The notes under the pieces: model-generated
The model's input: the letters and a program-made list of their open reading frames with translations, nothing else
Told to the model about the DNA's origin: nothing
Database searches by the model: none
Part shown: in pieces, positions 7,639 to 14,884 of the stretch
Layout: each line of letters begins with the position of its first letter
Position numbering within the stretch: the stretch's first letter is position 1
From: Pseudomonadota bacterium
GTDB lineage: Bacteria > Pseudomonadota > Alphaproteobacteria > Rhizobiales > Xanthobacteraceae
DNA: 27,161 nucleotides
Direction of reading: 5' to 3'
Assembly: GCA_023390955.1 (NCBI GenBank)
Contig: JAEWBW010000264.1
Span: forward strand, 1 to 27,161
Position numbers and translations under genes: made by a program

Positions 7639-8375
7639 CCCATACGGCTTCCGGCGCGGCTGATGTGCCCGCAAGCGCGCCGCGCATCCTGCTGGTCATC
7701 CCCTGCTACAACGAGGAAGGCTCGATCGGCGGGCTCCTCGCCGAGATCGCCGAGACCGGACGCGGCTACCACACGCTGGTGGTCGACGACGGTTCGGCGG
7801 ACGCGACCTCCGCGGTCGCGAGCGCCCGCTCGCCGGTCGCGCGCCTCACGCAGAATCTCGGTATCGGCGGCGCGGTTCAGACCGGCTTCAAATATGCCGC
7901 GCGCCACAATTACGATTTCTGCCTCCAGATCGACGGCGACGGACAGCACGATCCGCGCGAGATCGAGGTGCTGCTCGCGGCATATCGCGCGCGCCCCACC
8001 AACATCACCATCGGCAGCCGCTTCATCGACAATGCCGGCTTCCGCTCGACGCGGCTGCGCCGCATCGGCAGCCGCATGATCGCGCAGGCGCTGAACCGGC
8101 TGTTTTCCGGCGGCCGCATCACCGATCCCACCAGCGGCATGCGGCTGCTCGACCGCCGCGCCATCGCGTTCTTCGCCGAGCGCTATCCGATGGATTTTCC
8201 GGAGCCGATCTCGCTGGCCTGGGCGATGCGCGCGGGCCTCAGCGTCGGCGAGGCGCCTGTCGGCATGCGCCCGCGCGAGACCGGCGTCAGCTCGATCGAC
8301 GGCCTCAAGGTCGTCAGCTACATGATCCGCGTGCTCGGCTACATCCTGCTCGCGCGCCTTTCGCGGAAGGCGTGA
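7635..8375 (+). CDS. Glycosyltransferase family 2 (polyprenyl-phosphate sugar synthase-like)
   Basis: A 246-residue GT2/GT-A enzyme. It has the nucleotide-binding start RILLVIPCYNEEGSI, VVDDGS (first conserved acidic site), an LGIGGAVQTG loop, and IDGDGQHDP with the DxD-type metal motif. RFIDNAGFRSTRLRRIGSRM and the ITDPTSGMRLLDRRAI region are typical of dolichol/polyprenyl-phosphate hexose synthases and wall-associated GT2 enzymes. It would transfer a sugar from a nucleotide donor, probably onto a lipid carrier at the inner face of the membrane. The start is uncertain: I chose GTG 7635 with GAGG five bases ahead because the conserved domain begins about 17 residues later. The frame is open upstream but lacks a nearby ATG. 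The DUF2304 gene follows after 48 bases, so the two probably form an operon. Confidence 0.82.
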   Translation: MTHTASGAADVPASAPRILLVIPCYNEEGSIGGLLAEIAETGRGYHTLVVDDGSADATSAVASARSPVARLTQNLGIGGAVQTGFKYAARHNYDFCLQIDGDGQHDPREIEVLLAAYRARPTNITIGSRFIDNAGFRSTRLRRIGSRMIAQALNRLFSGGRITDPTSGMRLLDRRAIAFFAERYPMDFPEPISLAWAMRAGLSVGEAPVGMRPRETGVSSIDGLKVVSYMIRVLGYILLARLSRKA

Positions 8376-8423
8376 TCCGATGCCGGGCACACCATCGCCG
8401 AAGCAAAACCTGAGGAGAGCGCC

Positions 8424-8801
8424 GTGACGAACGTTTTGCCGAGCACCGAAACGATCACCGTCATTTCGGCCTTTGCGTTCATCTACATGCTGATCCTGCT
8501 GCGCAAGACGCTTCAGGGAAATTTCGATCTCTACGATTTCCTGATGCTGTCGATGGTCGCGATCATCCCGGCCGGCTTCGCGCTGTTTCCGAAGCTCGGC
8601 TATCTGCTCGCCCATCTGAGCGGCGTGGTGTTTCCCTTCGTCGTGATGTTCGGCGCATTGTTCCTGGTGGTGTTCGCCTTCATGCACAACATCACGCAGC
8701 GGCTGCACAAGGTCGAGCGGCAGAACTGGACACTGATCCAGGAGCAGAGCCTGATGGCACTGGAACTGAAGGCCCGGGAGAGCAACGCGCCGGGCGCCTG
8801 A
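8424..8801 (+). CDS. DUF2304 family small membrane protein
   Basis: A 125-residue protein starting at GTG 8424 behind a clear GAGGAGA ribosome site. Three hydrophobic segments (about residues 8-24, 40-60 and 68-90) are followed by a charged, probably coiled-coil tail (RLHKVERQNWTLIQEQ). This layout, and its position directly behind a GT2 gene, are typical of DUF2304 proteins, which are thought to help anchor or act with lipid-linked GT2 glycosyltransferases. The molecular role is unknown. It converges on the Nudix gene with nine bases between stop codons. Confidence 0.8.
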   Translation: MTNVLPSTETITVISAFAFIYMLILLRKTLQGNFDLYDFLMLSMVAIIPAGFALFPKLGYLLAHLSGVVFPFVVMFGALFLVVFAFMHNITQRLHKVERQNWTLIQEQSLMALELKARESNAPGA

Positions 8802-8810
8802 CCAGGCCCC

Positions 8811-9302
8811 TCACCGCCACGTCGTGATCAGCGGCCTGCCGTCCAGGATTTCAGCGATCCGCAGCCGTGTTCCGGGCGTGGTTCCCTCGGGCAGCGCGGT
8901 CGCGGCGAAGAAGCCGCACTCGACGATTTCCCTGTTGGGCTCGGGCAGGCGCAGCTGGCTGAACTGCCGCACCACATAGACGGCGACATGGTCGCGGCGC
9001 GAGACGTGCCTGTTGAGGAAGATGCCGTGGAGGGTGGCCGGTCCGGTCAGGTCGATATCGCCCTCCTCCTTCAGCTCGCGAGCCATCGCCTCCTCCATGG
9101 TCTCGCCGAGGTCGACGCCGCCGCCGGGGAGATACCAGCCGCTGACATAGGTGTGCCTGACCAGAAAGACGCGGTTCTCGGCATCCAGCACCACGGCGCG
9201 GACGCCGAGCGTCATGCCGCGGACGACCAGGAAATATTTGTGGAAGACTCGACGCAACAGCGGCTCGAATCTTCGTCGCATCCGGTTCAGACGTTCCGCC
9301 AT
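8811..9302 (-). CDS. Nudix hydrolase
   Basis: A 163-residue protein. The start at 9302 (MAERLNRMRR) is favoured because GAGGA lies just upstream and because a longer frame reaching 9404 would run into the divergent metallophosphoesterase gene. The Nudix box is G61-x5-E67-x7-R75-E76-L-K-E79-E80, the Mg-binding catalytic helix. The Gly normally two places after the last Glu is Asp82 here, a mild departure. YLPGGGVDLGE and the final LRIAEIL helix fit the fold. Such enzymes cleave nucleoside diphosphates linked to another moiety. The N-terminal 30 residues (FHKYFLVVRGMTLGVRA) occur in a subgroup often annotated only as Nudix protein, and the substrate cannot be told. Confidence 0.85.
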   Translation of the reverse strand: MAERLNRMRRRFEPLLRRVFHKYFLVVRGMTLGVRAVVLDAENRVFLVRHTYVSGWYLPGGGVDLGETMEEAMARELKEEGDIDLTGPATLHGIFLNRHVSRRDHVAVYVVRQFSQLRLPEPNREIVECGFFAATALPEGTTPGTRLRIAEILDGRPLITTWR

Positions 9303-9397
9303 CGGTCCTCGTGGGAGATCGGGCCGCAAGCCTGGCTTGCGCCCTGCCCCCGACCTTGCCATTACAGCAGATGAATAGCGAGGCAATCGCGCATCTG

Positions 9398-10282
9398 ATG
9401 GCACCTTTCACGCTGGCGCATCTTTCCGACCCGCACATTCCGCCGCTGCCGAAGCCGCGGCTGAGCGAGCTCGCCGGCAAGCGGGCGCTGGGCTACGTCA
9501 ACTGGACGCGCAACCGCCATGCCTATCAGCGCCGCGAGGTGCTCGACGCGCTGGTCGACGATATGAAGGCGCAGGCGCCCGACCACATCGCTGTCACCGG
9601 CGACCTCGTGAACCTGGCGCTGGAGGCGGAATTTGCGCCCGCGCGCGAATGGCTCGACAGCGTCGGCCCGCCCGATCGCGTCACCGCGATTCCCGGCAAT
9701 CACGACGCCTATGTCCGCGCCACGCGCCATCGCTTCGGCGAGGCGTTCGAACCGTATATCGCCGGCGACGATGGCAGCGTGACCGGCTTTCCATCGGTGC
9801 GCCGGCGCGGCCCCGTGGCGCTGATCAGCCTGTCGACTGCGGTCCCGACGCTGCCGCTGATGGCGACCGGCACGCTGGGCCGTGAGCAGCTCACCGCGCT
9901 CGCGCAAGTGCTCGACCAGCTCACTGCCGAGGACGTCTTTCGCGTTCTTCTCGTGCACCATCCCCTGCGCTCGAAGTCGCTGATGAAGCGGCTGACCGAT
10001 TCCGCGAAGCTTCTCACACTCCTCAAGCAGCACGGCGTCGAGCTGATTCTGCACGGGCATGACCACGTACATTCGACGATGCGCTTCGCCGGCCCCAATG
10101 GCGAGATTCCCGCGATCGGCGTGCCGTCGGCGTCAGCACTTGCACACGGGCACTACCCAGCCGCGGCGTATAATCTGTTCTCGATCGAGAAGGACAACAA
10201 CGGCTGGCGCTGCGAGCAGGCCGTGCACGGTCTCGGCAAGGGGCTGACGTTCCGGAAGATCAAGAGCGCGCGGCTGGTGTGA
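9398..10282 (+). CDS. Calcineurin-like metallophosphoesterase
   Basis: A 294-residue protein carrying all metallophosphoesterase motifs in order: D11-x-H13 (LSDPH), GDLVNL, GNHD, HHP and HGHDH. These bind two metal ions, so phosphoesterase or phosphodiesterase activity is expected. The family includes cyclic-nucleotide and 3',5'-phosphodiesterases, UDP-diacylglucosamine-type hydrolases and others; this one is most like the cpdA-style cytosolic group, but the substrate is open. I chose ATG 9398 (MAPFTLAHLSDPH) because the fold begins there. ATG 9371 in the same frame adds nine residues, and neither has a well-spaced ribosome site. A palindromic repeat starts nine bases after its stop. Confidence 0.85.
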   Translation: MAPFTLAHLSDPHIPPLPKPRLSELAGKRALGYVNWTRNRHAYQRREVLDALVDDMKAQAPDHIAVTGDLVNLALEAEFAPAREWLDSVGPPDRVTAIPGNHDAYVRATRHRFGEAFEPYIAGDDGSVTGFPSVRRRGPVALISLSTAVPTLPLMATGTLGREQLTALAQVLDQLTAEDVFRVLLVHHPLRSKSLMKRLTDSAKLLTLLKQHGVELILHGHDHVHSTMRFAGPNGEIPAIGVPSASALAHGHYPAAAYNLFSIEKDNNGWRCEQAVHGLGKGLTFRKIKSARLV

Positions 10283-10290
10283 AGCCACCC

Positions 10291-10374
10291 GTCATTGCGA
10301 GCGAAGCGAAGCAATCCAGAATCCCGCAGCGGAGACAGTCTGGATTGCTTCGTCGCTTCGCTCCTCGCAATGAC
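10291..10374. repeat. 84-bp inverted repeat, copy 1 (family shared with 26229-26313)
   Basis: The left arm (10291-10320) begins GTCATTGCGAGCGAAGCGAA and ends GCAATCCAGA. The right arm (10339-10374) is its reverse complement with a six-base insertion. The 18-base middle (10321-10338) contains CAGCGGAGACAG. A second copy lies at 26229-26313 in the opposite orientation with a similar middle. Both copies sit between convergent genes. They look like a dispersed REP/MITE-like hairpin family. Confidence 0.85.
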
Positions 10375-10380
10375 GACGCT

Positions 10381-10935
10381 TCACCAGCCCCGCAGCACCG
10401 CCACCATCGCGACACCGAACAGCATGACCGCGCCGACGATGAATCCGAACACGAACGGCCAGACGCGCGAGCGGGGTGGCGGAGGCGCGACCTCCGGCTT
10501 CGGCGCCGGCTGCACCACCATCGCGTGCTCGCGCTCGATCATGCGGCGGGCGACGTAGTCGGTGACGGCATCGACAATGACGGAGGTGTCGTGCGATTCG
10601 GCGAGCACGATGCGGCCGAAGCGGGTGTCCTGCACGAAGCGGTACATCCGCTTGTCGCGCCCCATCACGATATGGGCGACGACGTCGATCCAGAGCCTGG
10701 GGTTGTCGCCCTGGCTGATGCCGCGGTCGAACAGGTCGACCCTGTCAGGGACCTGCGCGAACAGCGGATCAAGCGCGTCGTTGAGGATCTCGAGCCGGGC
10801 GACTTCGGCGTCCCTGAGATCGACCACGACACCGGTGCGGTCGGCGGCCTCGACCCGTGCCCGCAACAGCGCATCGCGCAGCCGCACCGGACGTGGCGGG
10901 CTGGCGTTGGTCCCCGCATTCTGCGGCTCTGACAT
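10381..10935 (-). CDS. Unknown protein with C-terminal membrane anchor
   Basis: A 184-residue protein. The start at 10935 (MSEPQNAG) is six bases behind GAGG; an upstream in-frame GTG at 10947 is less likely. Residues 20-135 form a mixed alpha/beta soluble region (VRLRDALLRARVEAADRTG, then NPRLWIDVVAHIVMG and VLAESHDTSVIVDAV). A Pro-rich linker (PAPKPEVAPPPP) and a single hydrophobic helix at the extreme C-terminus (VWPFVFGFIVGAVMLFGVAMV) follow. There is no signal peptide, so it would be tail-anchored with the bulk in the cytoplasm. I do not recognise a named domain. Similar proteins are, as I recall, annotated hypothetical in Bradyrhizobium. Confidence 0.7.
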   Translation of the reverse strand: MSEPQNAGTNASPPRPVRLRDALLRARVEAADRTGVVVDLRDAEVARLEILNDALDPLFAQVPDRVDLFDRGISQGDNPRLWIDVVAHIVMGRDKRMYRFVQDTRFGRIVLAESHDTSVIVDAVTDYVARRMIEREHAMVVQPAPKPEVAPPPPRSRVWPFVFGFIVGAVMLFGVAMVAVLRGW

Positions 10936-11039
10936 GTTCGGCCTCACTCCAAAACTGCGGTTAACCTATCAGCAACCACAACCTTCGCAAAGGCCGTACA
11001 ATTCCAGTCACTTACCCCCGAATACCTGTGCCAAAAGCA

Positions 11040-11076
11040 GACGGTCCCACCCGGGGCAAGCCCGGATGGGACCGTC
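11040..11076 (-). terminator. Intrinsic terminator of the DUF4170 gene
   Basis: GACGGTCCCA and TGGGACCGTC pair as the outer ten bases (11040-11049 with 11067-11076). After one mismatch, CCGGG (11051-11055) and CCCGG (11061-11065) pair around GCAAG. Read on the minus strand, the stem is followed by CTGCTTTTGG, a short U-run, and it lies about 30 bases after the DUF4170 stop codon. Confidence 0.7.
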
Positions 11077-11104
11077 CGTCCTTGGACGTCTTCTTGAATT
11101 GGCT

Positions 11105-11317
11105 TTAAGCGGCCGGAGCGCGCTGGGGCTCTTCGACGATCGAGAAGCGGACGCCGGCCTTGTGGCGGCTCTCTTCCGACACTTCCTTCCAGCAGTCCTC
11201 GGCTTCCTTGCGGGACTTGAACGGACCTTTGACCTGGGCCGAGCCTTCCACGAGCTTATGGAAGTTCATCGAGCCGAACTCACCGCCGATCACCCAGAAA
11301 TTGCTGCCTTTGGTCAT
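11105..11317 (-). CDS. DUF4170 family small protein
   Basis: A 70-residue protein starting MTKGSNFWVIGGEFGS at 11317, seven bases behind an excellent AGGAG site. An in-frame start further upstream (11380) would add an implausible tail and cross the hairpin behind aceA. The sequence (FWVIGGEFGSMNF, GPFKSRKEAEDCWKEVS, AGVRFSIVEEP) is the whole DUF4170 domain, a small alphaproteobacterial cytosolic family of unknown function. It lies 70 bases downstream of isocitrate lyase on the same strand, with a strong hairpin between, so it may be partly co-transcribed with aceA. A tidy terminator follows it. Confidence 0.8.
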   Translation of the reverse strand: MTKGSNFWVIGGEFGSMNFHKLVEGSAQVKGPFKSRKEAEDCWKEVSEESRHKAGVRFSIVEEPQRAPAA

Positions 11318-11342
11318 TGTCAGTCTCCTGTTTGTTGGAGCG

Positions 11343-11379
11343 TGATCAGTCCGGGATTTGACCCGGCCCGGACTGATCA
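11343..11379 (-). terminator. Strong hairpin between aceA and the DUF4170 gene
   Basis: TGATCAGTCCGGG (11343-11355) and CCCGGACTGATCA (11367-11379) form a perfect 13-pair stem with an 11-base loop, eight bases after the aceA stop. No U-run follows on the minus strand, so it may be a partial terminator or an RNA-processing or stabilising element that separates aceA from the small gene behind it. Confidence 0.55.
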
Positions 11380-11387
11380 TCTCACCG

Positions 11388-13028
11388 TTAGCCGAACTGG
11401 TTCATCGTGTTGTGGGCGCCGCCCGCCTTGAGGGCAGCTTCACCCGCGAAGTATTCCTTGTGGTCGTCACCGATGTCGGAGCCGGCCATGTTCTGGTGTT
11501 TGGCGCAGGCGATGCCCTGACGGATCTCCGCGCGCTGCACGTTCTTCACGTAGCCGAGCATGCCCTGCTCGCCGAAATATTCCCGGGCGAGGTTGTCGGT
11601 GGACAGCGCGGCCGTGTGATAGGTCGGCAGCGTGATCAGGTGATGGAAGATGCCGGCGCGCTTGGCCGAATCCGCCTGGAAGGTGCGGATACGCTCGTCG
11701 GCTTCGATCGCCAGCGGCGTATCGTCGTATTCCGGCTTCATCAGCTCGGCACGGTTGTACTTGCTGACATCCTTGCCGGCTTCCTTCATCGCATCGTAAA
11801 CCTGCCAGCGGAAGTTGATGGTCCAGTTGAACGACGGCGAGTTGTTGTAGGCCAGCTTCGCGTTCGGAATGACCTTGCGGATCCGATCGACCATCTTGGC
11901 GATCTGCTCGATATGCGGCTTCTCGGTCTCGATCCACAGCAGGTCCGCGCCGTTCTGCAGCGAGGTGATGCTGTCGAGCACGCAGCGGTCCTCGCCCGTG
12001 CCCGGACGGAACTGGTAGAGGTTCGAGGGCAGCCGCTTCGGACGCATCATCTTGCCGTTCTGGCTGATGATGACGTCGCCGTTACGGGCGTTCGCCGCTG
12101 TGACTTCCTCGCAATCCAGGAAGCTGTTGTACTGGTCGCCGATGTCGCCGGGCTTGTGGCTGACGGCGATCTGCTGCGTGAGGCCGGCGCCGAGCGAGTC
12201 GGTGCGGGTGACGATGACGCCGTCTTCGATGCCGAGCTCGAGGAAGGCGTGGCGGCAGGCGCGGATCTTGGCGATGAACACCTCGTGCGGCACGGTGACC
12301 TTGCCGTCCTGGTGACCGCACTGCTTCTCGTCCGAGACCTGGTTCTCGATCTGCAGGGCGCAGGCGCCCGCCTCGATCATCTTCTTGGCGAGCAGATAGG
12401 TCGCTTCCGCGTTGCCGAAGCCCGCGTCGATGTCGGCGATGACCGGGACGACGTGGGTCTGGAAGTTGTCGATCTTCGCGATCAGCTCCTTCTCGCGGGT
12501 CTTGTCGCCCTCCTCGCGCGCCTTGTCGAGCGCACGGAAGATGTCGTTCAGCTCACGCGAATCGGCCTGACGCAGGAAGGTGTAGAGCTCTTCGATCAGC
12601 GCCGGCACCGAGGTCTTCTCGTGCATCGACTGGTCGGGCAGCGGACCGAACTCGGAGCGCAGCGCCGCGATCATCCAGCCGGAGAGATAGAGGTAACGGC
12701 GATCGGTGCGGCCACCGAAGTGCTTCTTGACCGAGATCAGCTTCTGCTGGGCGATGAAACCGTGCCAGCAGCCGAGCGACTGGGTGTACTTGGTGGGATC
12801 GGCGTCGTAGGCGGCCATGTCGCTGCGCATCAGCGCCGCGGTGTAGCGGGCGATGTCCAGACCGGTCTTGAAGCGGTTCTGCAGGCGCATGCGCGCGACG
12901 GCTTCGGCCGACACGCCGTTCCAGGTCGGCTGGGTGTCGAGCAGCGCCTGGGCTGCCTCGACCTGGCTCTGATACGACGCCGGACCCTGGAGGGCCTGAT
13001 CGCTGATACCGCGGGGCTGGTAGTTCAT
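11388..13028 (-). CDS. aceA: Isocitrate lyase (glyoxylate shunt)
   Basis: A 546-residue enzyme that splits isocitrate into glyoxylate and succinate, needed for growth on acetate and fatty acids. It starts MNYQPRGISDQ at 13028. The TIM-barrel core is clear: VPVIADIDAGFGNAEA (metal and substrate loop), the catalytic loop with Cys237 in K235-Q-C-G-H239, IIVTRTDS-like VIVTRTDSLGA, LLWIETEKPH, and YNNSPSFNW near the C-terminus. The classical signature is KKCGH. Gln in place of the second Lys, with the longer chain of over 530 residues, marks the Pseudomonas/rhizobial subfamily rather than the short E. coli type. It is divergent from an ScfR/RamB-type regulator, a pairing that suggests control by acyl-CoA status. 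A hairpin follows the stop codon. Confidence 0.95.
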   Translation of the reverse strand: MNYQPRGISDQALQGPASYQSQVEAAQALLDTQPTWNGVSAEAVARMRLQNRFKTGLDIARYTAALMRSDMAAYDADPTKYTQSLGCWHGFIAQQKLISVKKHFGGRTDRRYLYLSGWMIAALRSEFGPLPDQSMHEKTSVPALIEELYTFLRQADSRELNDIFRALDKAREEGDKTREKELIAKIDNFQTHVVPVIADIDAGFGNAEATYLLAKKMIEAGACALQIENQVSDEKQCGHQDGKVTVPHEVFIAKIRACRHAFLELGIEDGVIVTRTDSLGAGLTQQIAVSHKPGDIGDQYNSFLDCEEVTAANARNGDVIISQNGKMMRPKRLPSNLYQFRPGTGEDRCVLDSITSLQNGADLLWIETEKPHIEQIAKMVDRIRKVIPNAKLAYNNSPSFNWTINFRWQVYDAMKEAGKDVSKYNRAELMKPEYDDTPLAIEADERIRTFQADSAKRAGIFHHLITLPTYHTAALSTDNLAREYFGEQGMLGYVKNVQRAEIRQGIACAKHQNMAGSDIGDDHKEYFAGEAALKAGGAHNTMNQFG

Positions 13029-13269
13029 GGTCTCGGTCCTTTCGGTGGCGACTGGCCTGCAGCTCGGCGTCGCCATTCTCGACATTCTTGACACTGCAAT
13101 GCGAAATGCGTGACCAGAGCTAAACGCGAGAAACCTAAATTCGTATAGAGGGCTTGTATTCGAATGGTGATGTTATGTAACTTGGGTACATGTAATAGAT
13201 GTAACTTTGTAAATTTTGTAAAGTTATAGGTCAGCAGGGCTGTCCTGAACGTCGTCCGGAGACTGAGAC
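13029..13269. promoter_or_regulatory. Divergent control region of aceA and its regulator, with a TGTAA array
   Basis: This 241-base gap is markedly AT-rich for the window. TGTAA occurs five times in one direction (13176, 13191, 13200, 13208 and 13217). ATGTAACTT is repeated exactly at 13175-13183 and 13199-13207. TAACTTT (13202-13208) and AAAGTTA (13220-13226) are inverted arms. TAACTTTGTAAA (13202-13213) resembles the ACTTTGCAAA-type site I recall for RamB of Corynebacterium. It is therefore the best operator candidate for the regulator starting at 13270, which has GGAG eight bases before its ATG. Core promoters could not be assigned with confidence. Confidence 0.6.
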
Positions 13270-14715
13270 ATGCCCACCGATGCCGGGAAAAAGCTGTTCG
13301 TGGGCCCGCGCTTCCGGCGAATCCGGCAGCAATTGGGGCTGTCGCAAACCCAGATCGCCGAAGGGCTCGGGATCTCGCCGAGCTACATCAACCTGATCGA
13401 GCGGAACCAGCGCCCTGTCACCGCGCAGATCCTGCTGCGGCTGGCCGAGACCTATGACCTCGACCTGCGCGATCTCGCTACCGCCGACGAGGACCGCTTC
13501 TTCGCCGAGCTGAACGAGATCTTCTCCGATCCGCTGTTCCGCCAGATCGACGTGCCCAAGCAGGAACTGCGCGATCTCGCGGAACTCTGCCCCGGCGTTA
13601 CGCACGCGCTGCAACGGCTCTATGCCGCCTATACGGAGGCCCGCCAGGGCGAGACGCTGGCCGCAGCACAGATGGCCGACCGCGACGTCGGCACGCGCTA
13701 TGAGGCCAATCCGGTCGAGCGTGTGCGCGAACTGATCGAGGCCAACCGCAACTACTTTCCGGAGCTTGAGCAGGCCGCGGAGACACTGCGCGACGAGCTG
13801 AACGTGCCGGCCGAAGGCCTCTATGCCGCCCTCACCACGCGCTTACGCGAAAAGCACTCGATCCAGACCCGCATCATGCCGGTCGACGTGATGCGCGAGA
13901 CCTTGCGGCGCTTCGACCGCCATCGCCGCCAGCTGCTGATCTCGGAGCTGGTCGATCCGGCCGGCCGCAGCTTTCAGCTCTCGTTCCAGCTCGGGCTCGG
14001 CGAATGCGCGCAGCATCTGGAGACCATCATCGGCCGCGCCGGTCCGCTCGACGACGCGCCGCGCCGGCTGTTCCGCATCACGCTCGGCAATTACTTTGCG
14101 GCAGCCGTGATGATGCCCTATCAGCCGTTCCTCGCCGCGGCCGAGGCGCTCAATTACGACATTCATCTGCTGGCGCAGCGTTTCAATGTCGGCTTTGAGC
14201 AGGTCTGCCACCGGCTGACCACGCTGCAGCGTCCGAATGCGCGCGGCATCCCGTTCTTCCTGCTGCGCGTCGACAATGCCGGCAACGTTTCAAAGCGCTT
14301 CTCATCCGGCACCTTCCCGTTCTCGAAATTCGGCGGCACCTGTCCGCTTTGGAACGTGCACTCGACCTTCGATACGCCGGACCGCCTCCTGAAGCAGGTG
14401 ATCGAGCTGCCCGACGGCAACCGCTATTTTTCGATCGCGCAGATGGTGCGTCGGCCCGTCGCGCCGCATCCGCTGCCGCAGCCGCGCTTCGCCATCGGCC
14501 TCGGTTGCGAGATGCGCCACGCCGCGCGCCTGGTCTATGCCGCCGGCATGGATCTGGAGAAGGCCGAGGGCACGCCGATCGGCGTGAACTGCCGGCTCTG
14601 CGAACGCGAAAACTGCGCCCAGCGCGCCGAGCCGCCGATCACCCGCACGCTGATTTTGGACGAGACGACGCGGCGGGTGTCGAGCTTTACGTTCTCGAAT
14701 GCACGGGAGTTATGA
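13270..14715 (+). CDS. XRE-family short-chain fatty acyl regulator (ScfR / RamB type)
   Basis: A 481-residue regulator. The N-terminal helix-turn-helix of the XRE/Cro type spans about 12-66 (RIRQQLGLSQTQIAEGLGISPSYINLIERNQRP). The long middle and C-terminal region has the DUF955-like and ScfR (formerly DUF2083) features: LGNYFAAAVMMPYQPFLAAAE, a FNVGFEQVCHRLTTLQRP block, GIPFFLLRVDNAGNVSKRFS, and a Cys-rich end (IGVNCRLCERENCAQRAEPP). Relatives include RamB and MccR/PrpC-type regulators of acetate and propionate metabolism that sense acyl-CoA. Here it is divergent from aceA across an AT-rich repeat region, so control of the glyoxylate shunt and of its own gene is likely. Whether it activates or represses cannot be read from sequence. 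Confidence 0.85.
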   Translation: MPTDAGKKLFVGPRFRRIRQQLGLSQTQIAEGLGISPSYINLIERNQRPVTAQILLRLAETYDLDLRDLATADEDRFFAELNEIFSDPLFRQIDVPKQELRDLAELCPGVTHALQRLYAAYTEARQGETLAAAQMADRDVGTRYEANPVERVRELIEANRNYFPELEQAAETLRDELNVPAEGLYAALTTRLREKHSIQTRIMPVDVMRETLRRFDRHRRQLLISELVDPAGRSFQLSFQLGLGECAQHLETIIGRAGPLDDAPRRLFRITLGNYFAAAVMMPYQPFLAAAEALNYDIHLLAQRFNVGFEQVCHRLTTLQRPNARGIPFFLLRVDNAGNVSKRFSSGTFPFSKFGGTCPLWNVHSTFDTPDRLLKQVIELPDGNRYFSIAQMVRRPVAPHPLPQPRFAIGLGCEMRHAARLVYAAGMDLEKAEGTPIGVNCRLCERENCAQRAEPPITRTLILDETTRRVSSFTFSNAREL

Positions 14716-14740
14716 GGACGTAGCCGCGCACTCAACTGTC

Positions 14741-14854
14741 ATCGCCCGGCCAGTGCGCAATCGCGCACTAGGACCGGGCGATCCAGTACTCCGAGACGAT
14801 AGTGATTGAACCGATGGGCAGCGGCGTACTGGATGCCCCGCCTTCGCGGGGCAT
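14741..14854. repeat. Three-hairpin intergenic repeat element
   Basis: Three perfect inverted repeats follow each other: ATCGCCCGG/CCGGGCGAT (14741-14749, 14774-14782) enclosing AGTGCGC/GCGCACT (14752-14758, 14763-14769); ATCCAGTAC/GTACTGGAT (14781-14789, 14826-14834); and ATGCCCCGC/GCGGGGCAT (14833-14841, 14846-14854). Neighbouring stems share their boundary bases. The element fills the gap between the ScfR gene and the converging small gene. From memory it resembles a repeat common in Bradyrhizobium intergenic regions. Confidence 0.7.
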
Positions 14855-14884
14855 GACAGCGGTGGGCGGCGCAACGTCCAGTTT

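Noticed and set aside
7497..8708. Upstream extension of the membrane protein frame on the minus strand
   Set aside because: It is antisense to the GT2 and DUF2304 genes; the hydrophobic protein begins naturally at MKAVKIVF, 7496.
9303..9404. Longer start for the Nudix protein
   Set aside because: It would overlap the divergent metallophosphoesterase start; 9302 has a good ribosome site and fits the conserved length.
10291..10374. Repeats considered as a CRISPR array or IS terminal repeats
   Set aside because: There are only single inverted-repeat units with no spacer series, and no transposase or Cas gene is present.
10279..10932. Plus-strand frame starting at the metallophosphoesterase stop and running through the repeat
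   Set aside because: It translates the palindromic repeat and then the antisense of the tail-anchored protein gene.
11343..11379. Hairpin after aceA considered as a classical intrinsic terminator
   Set aside because: No U-run follows on the minus strand, so it was kept only as a partial terminator or processing element.
11358..13091. 577-codon plus-strand frame opposite aceA
   Set aside because: Shadow of isocitrate lyase; Asp/Val/Arg-rich composition with no domain.
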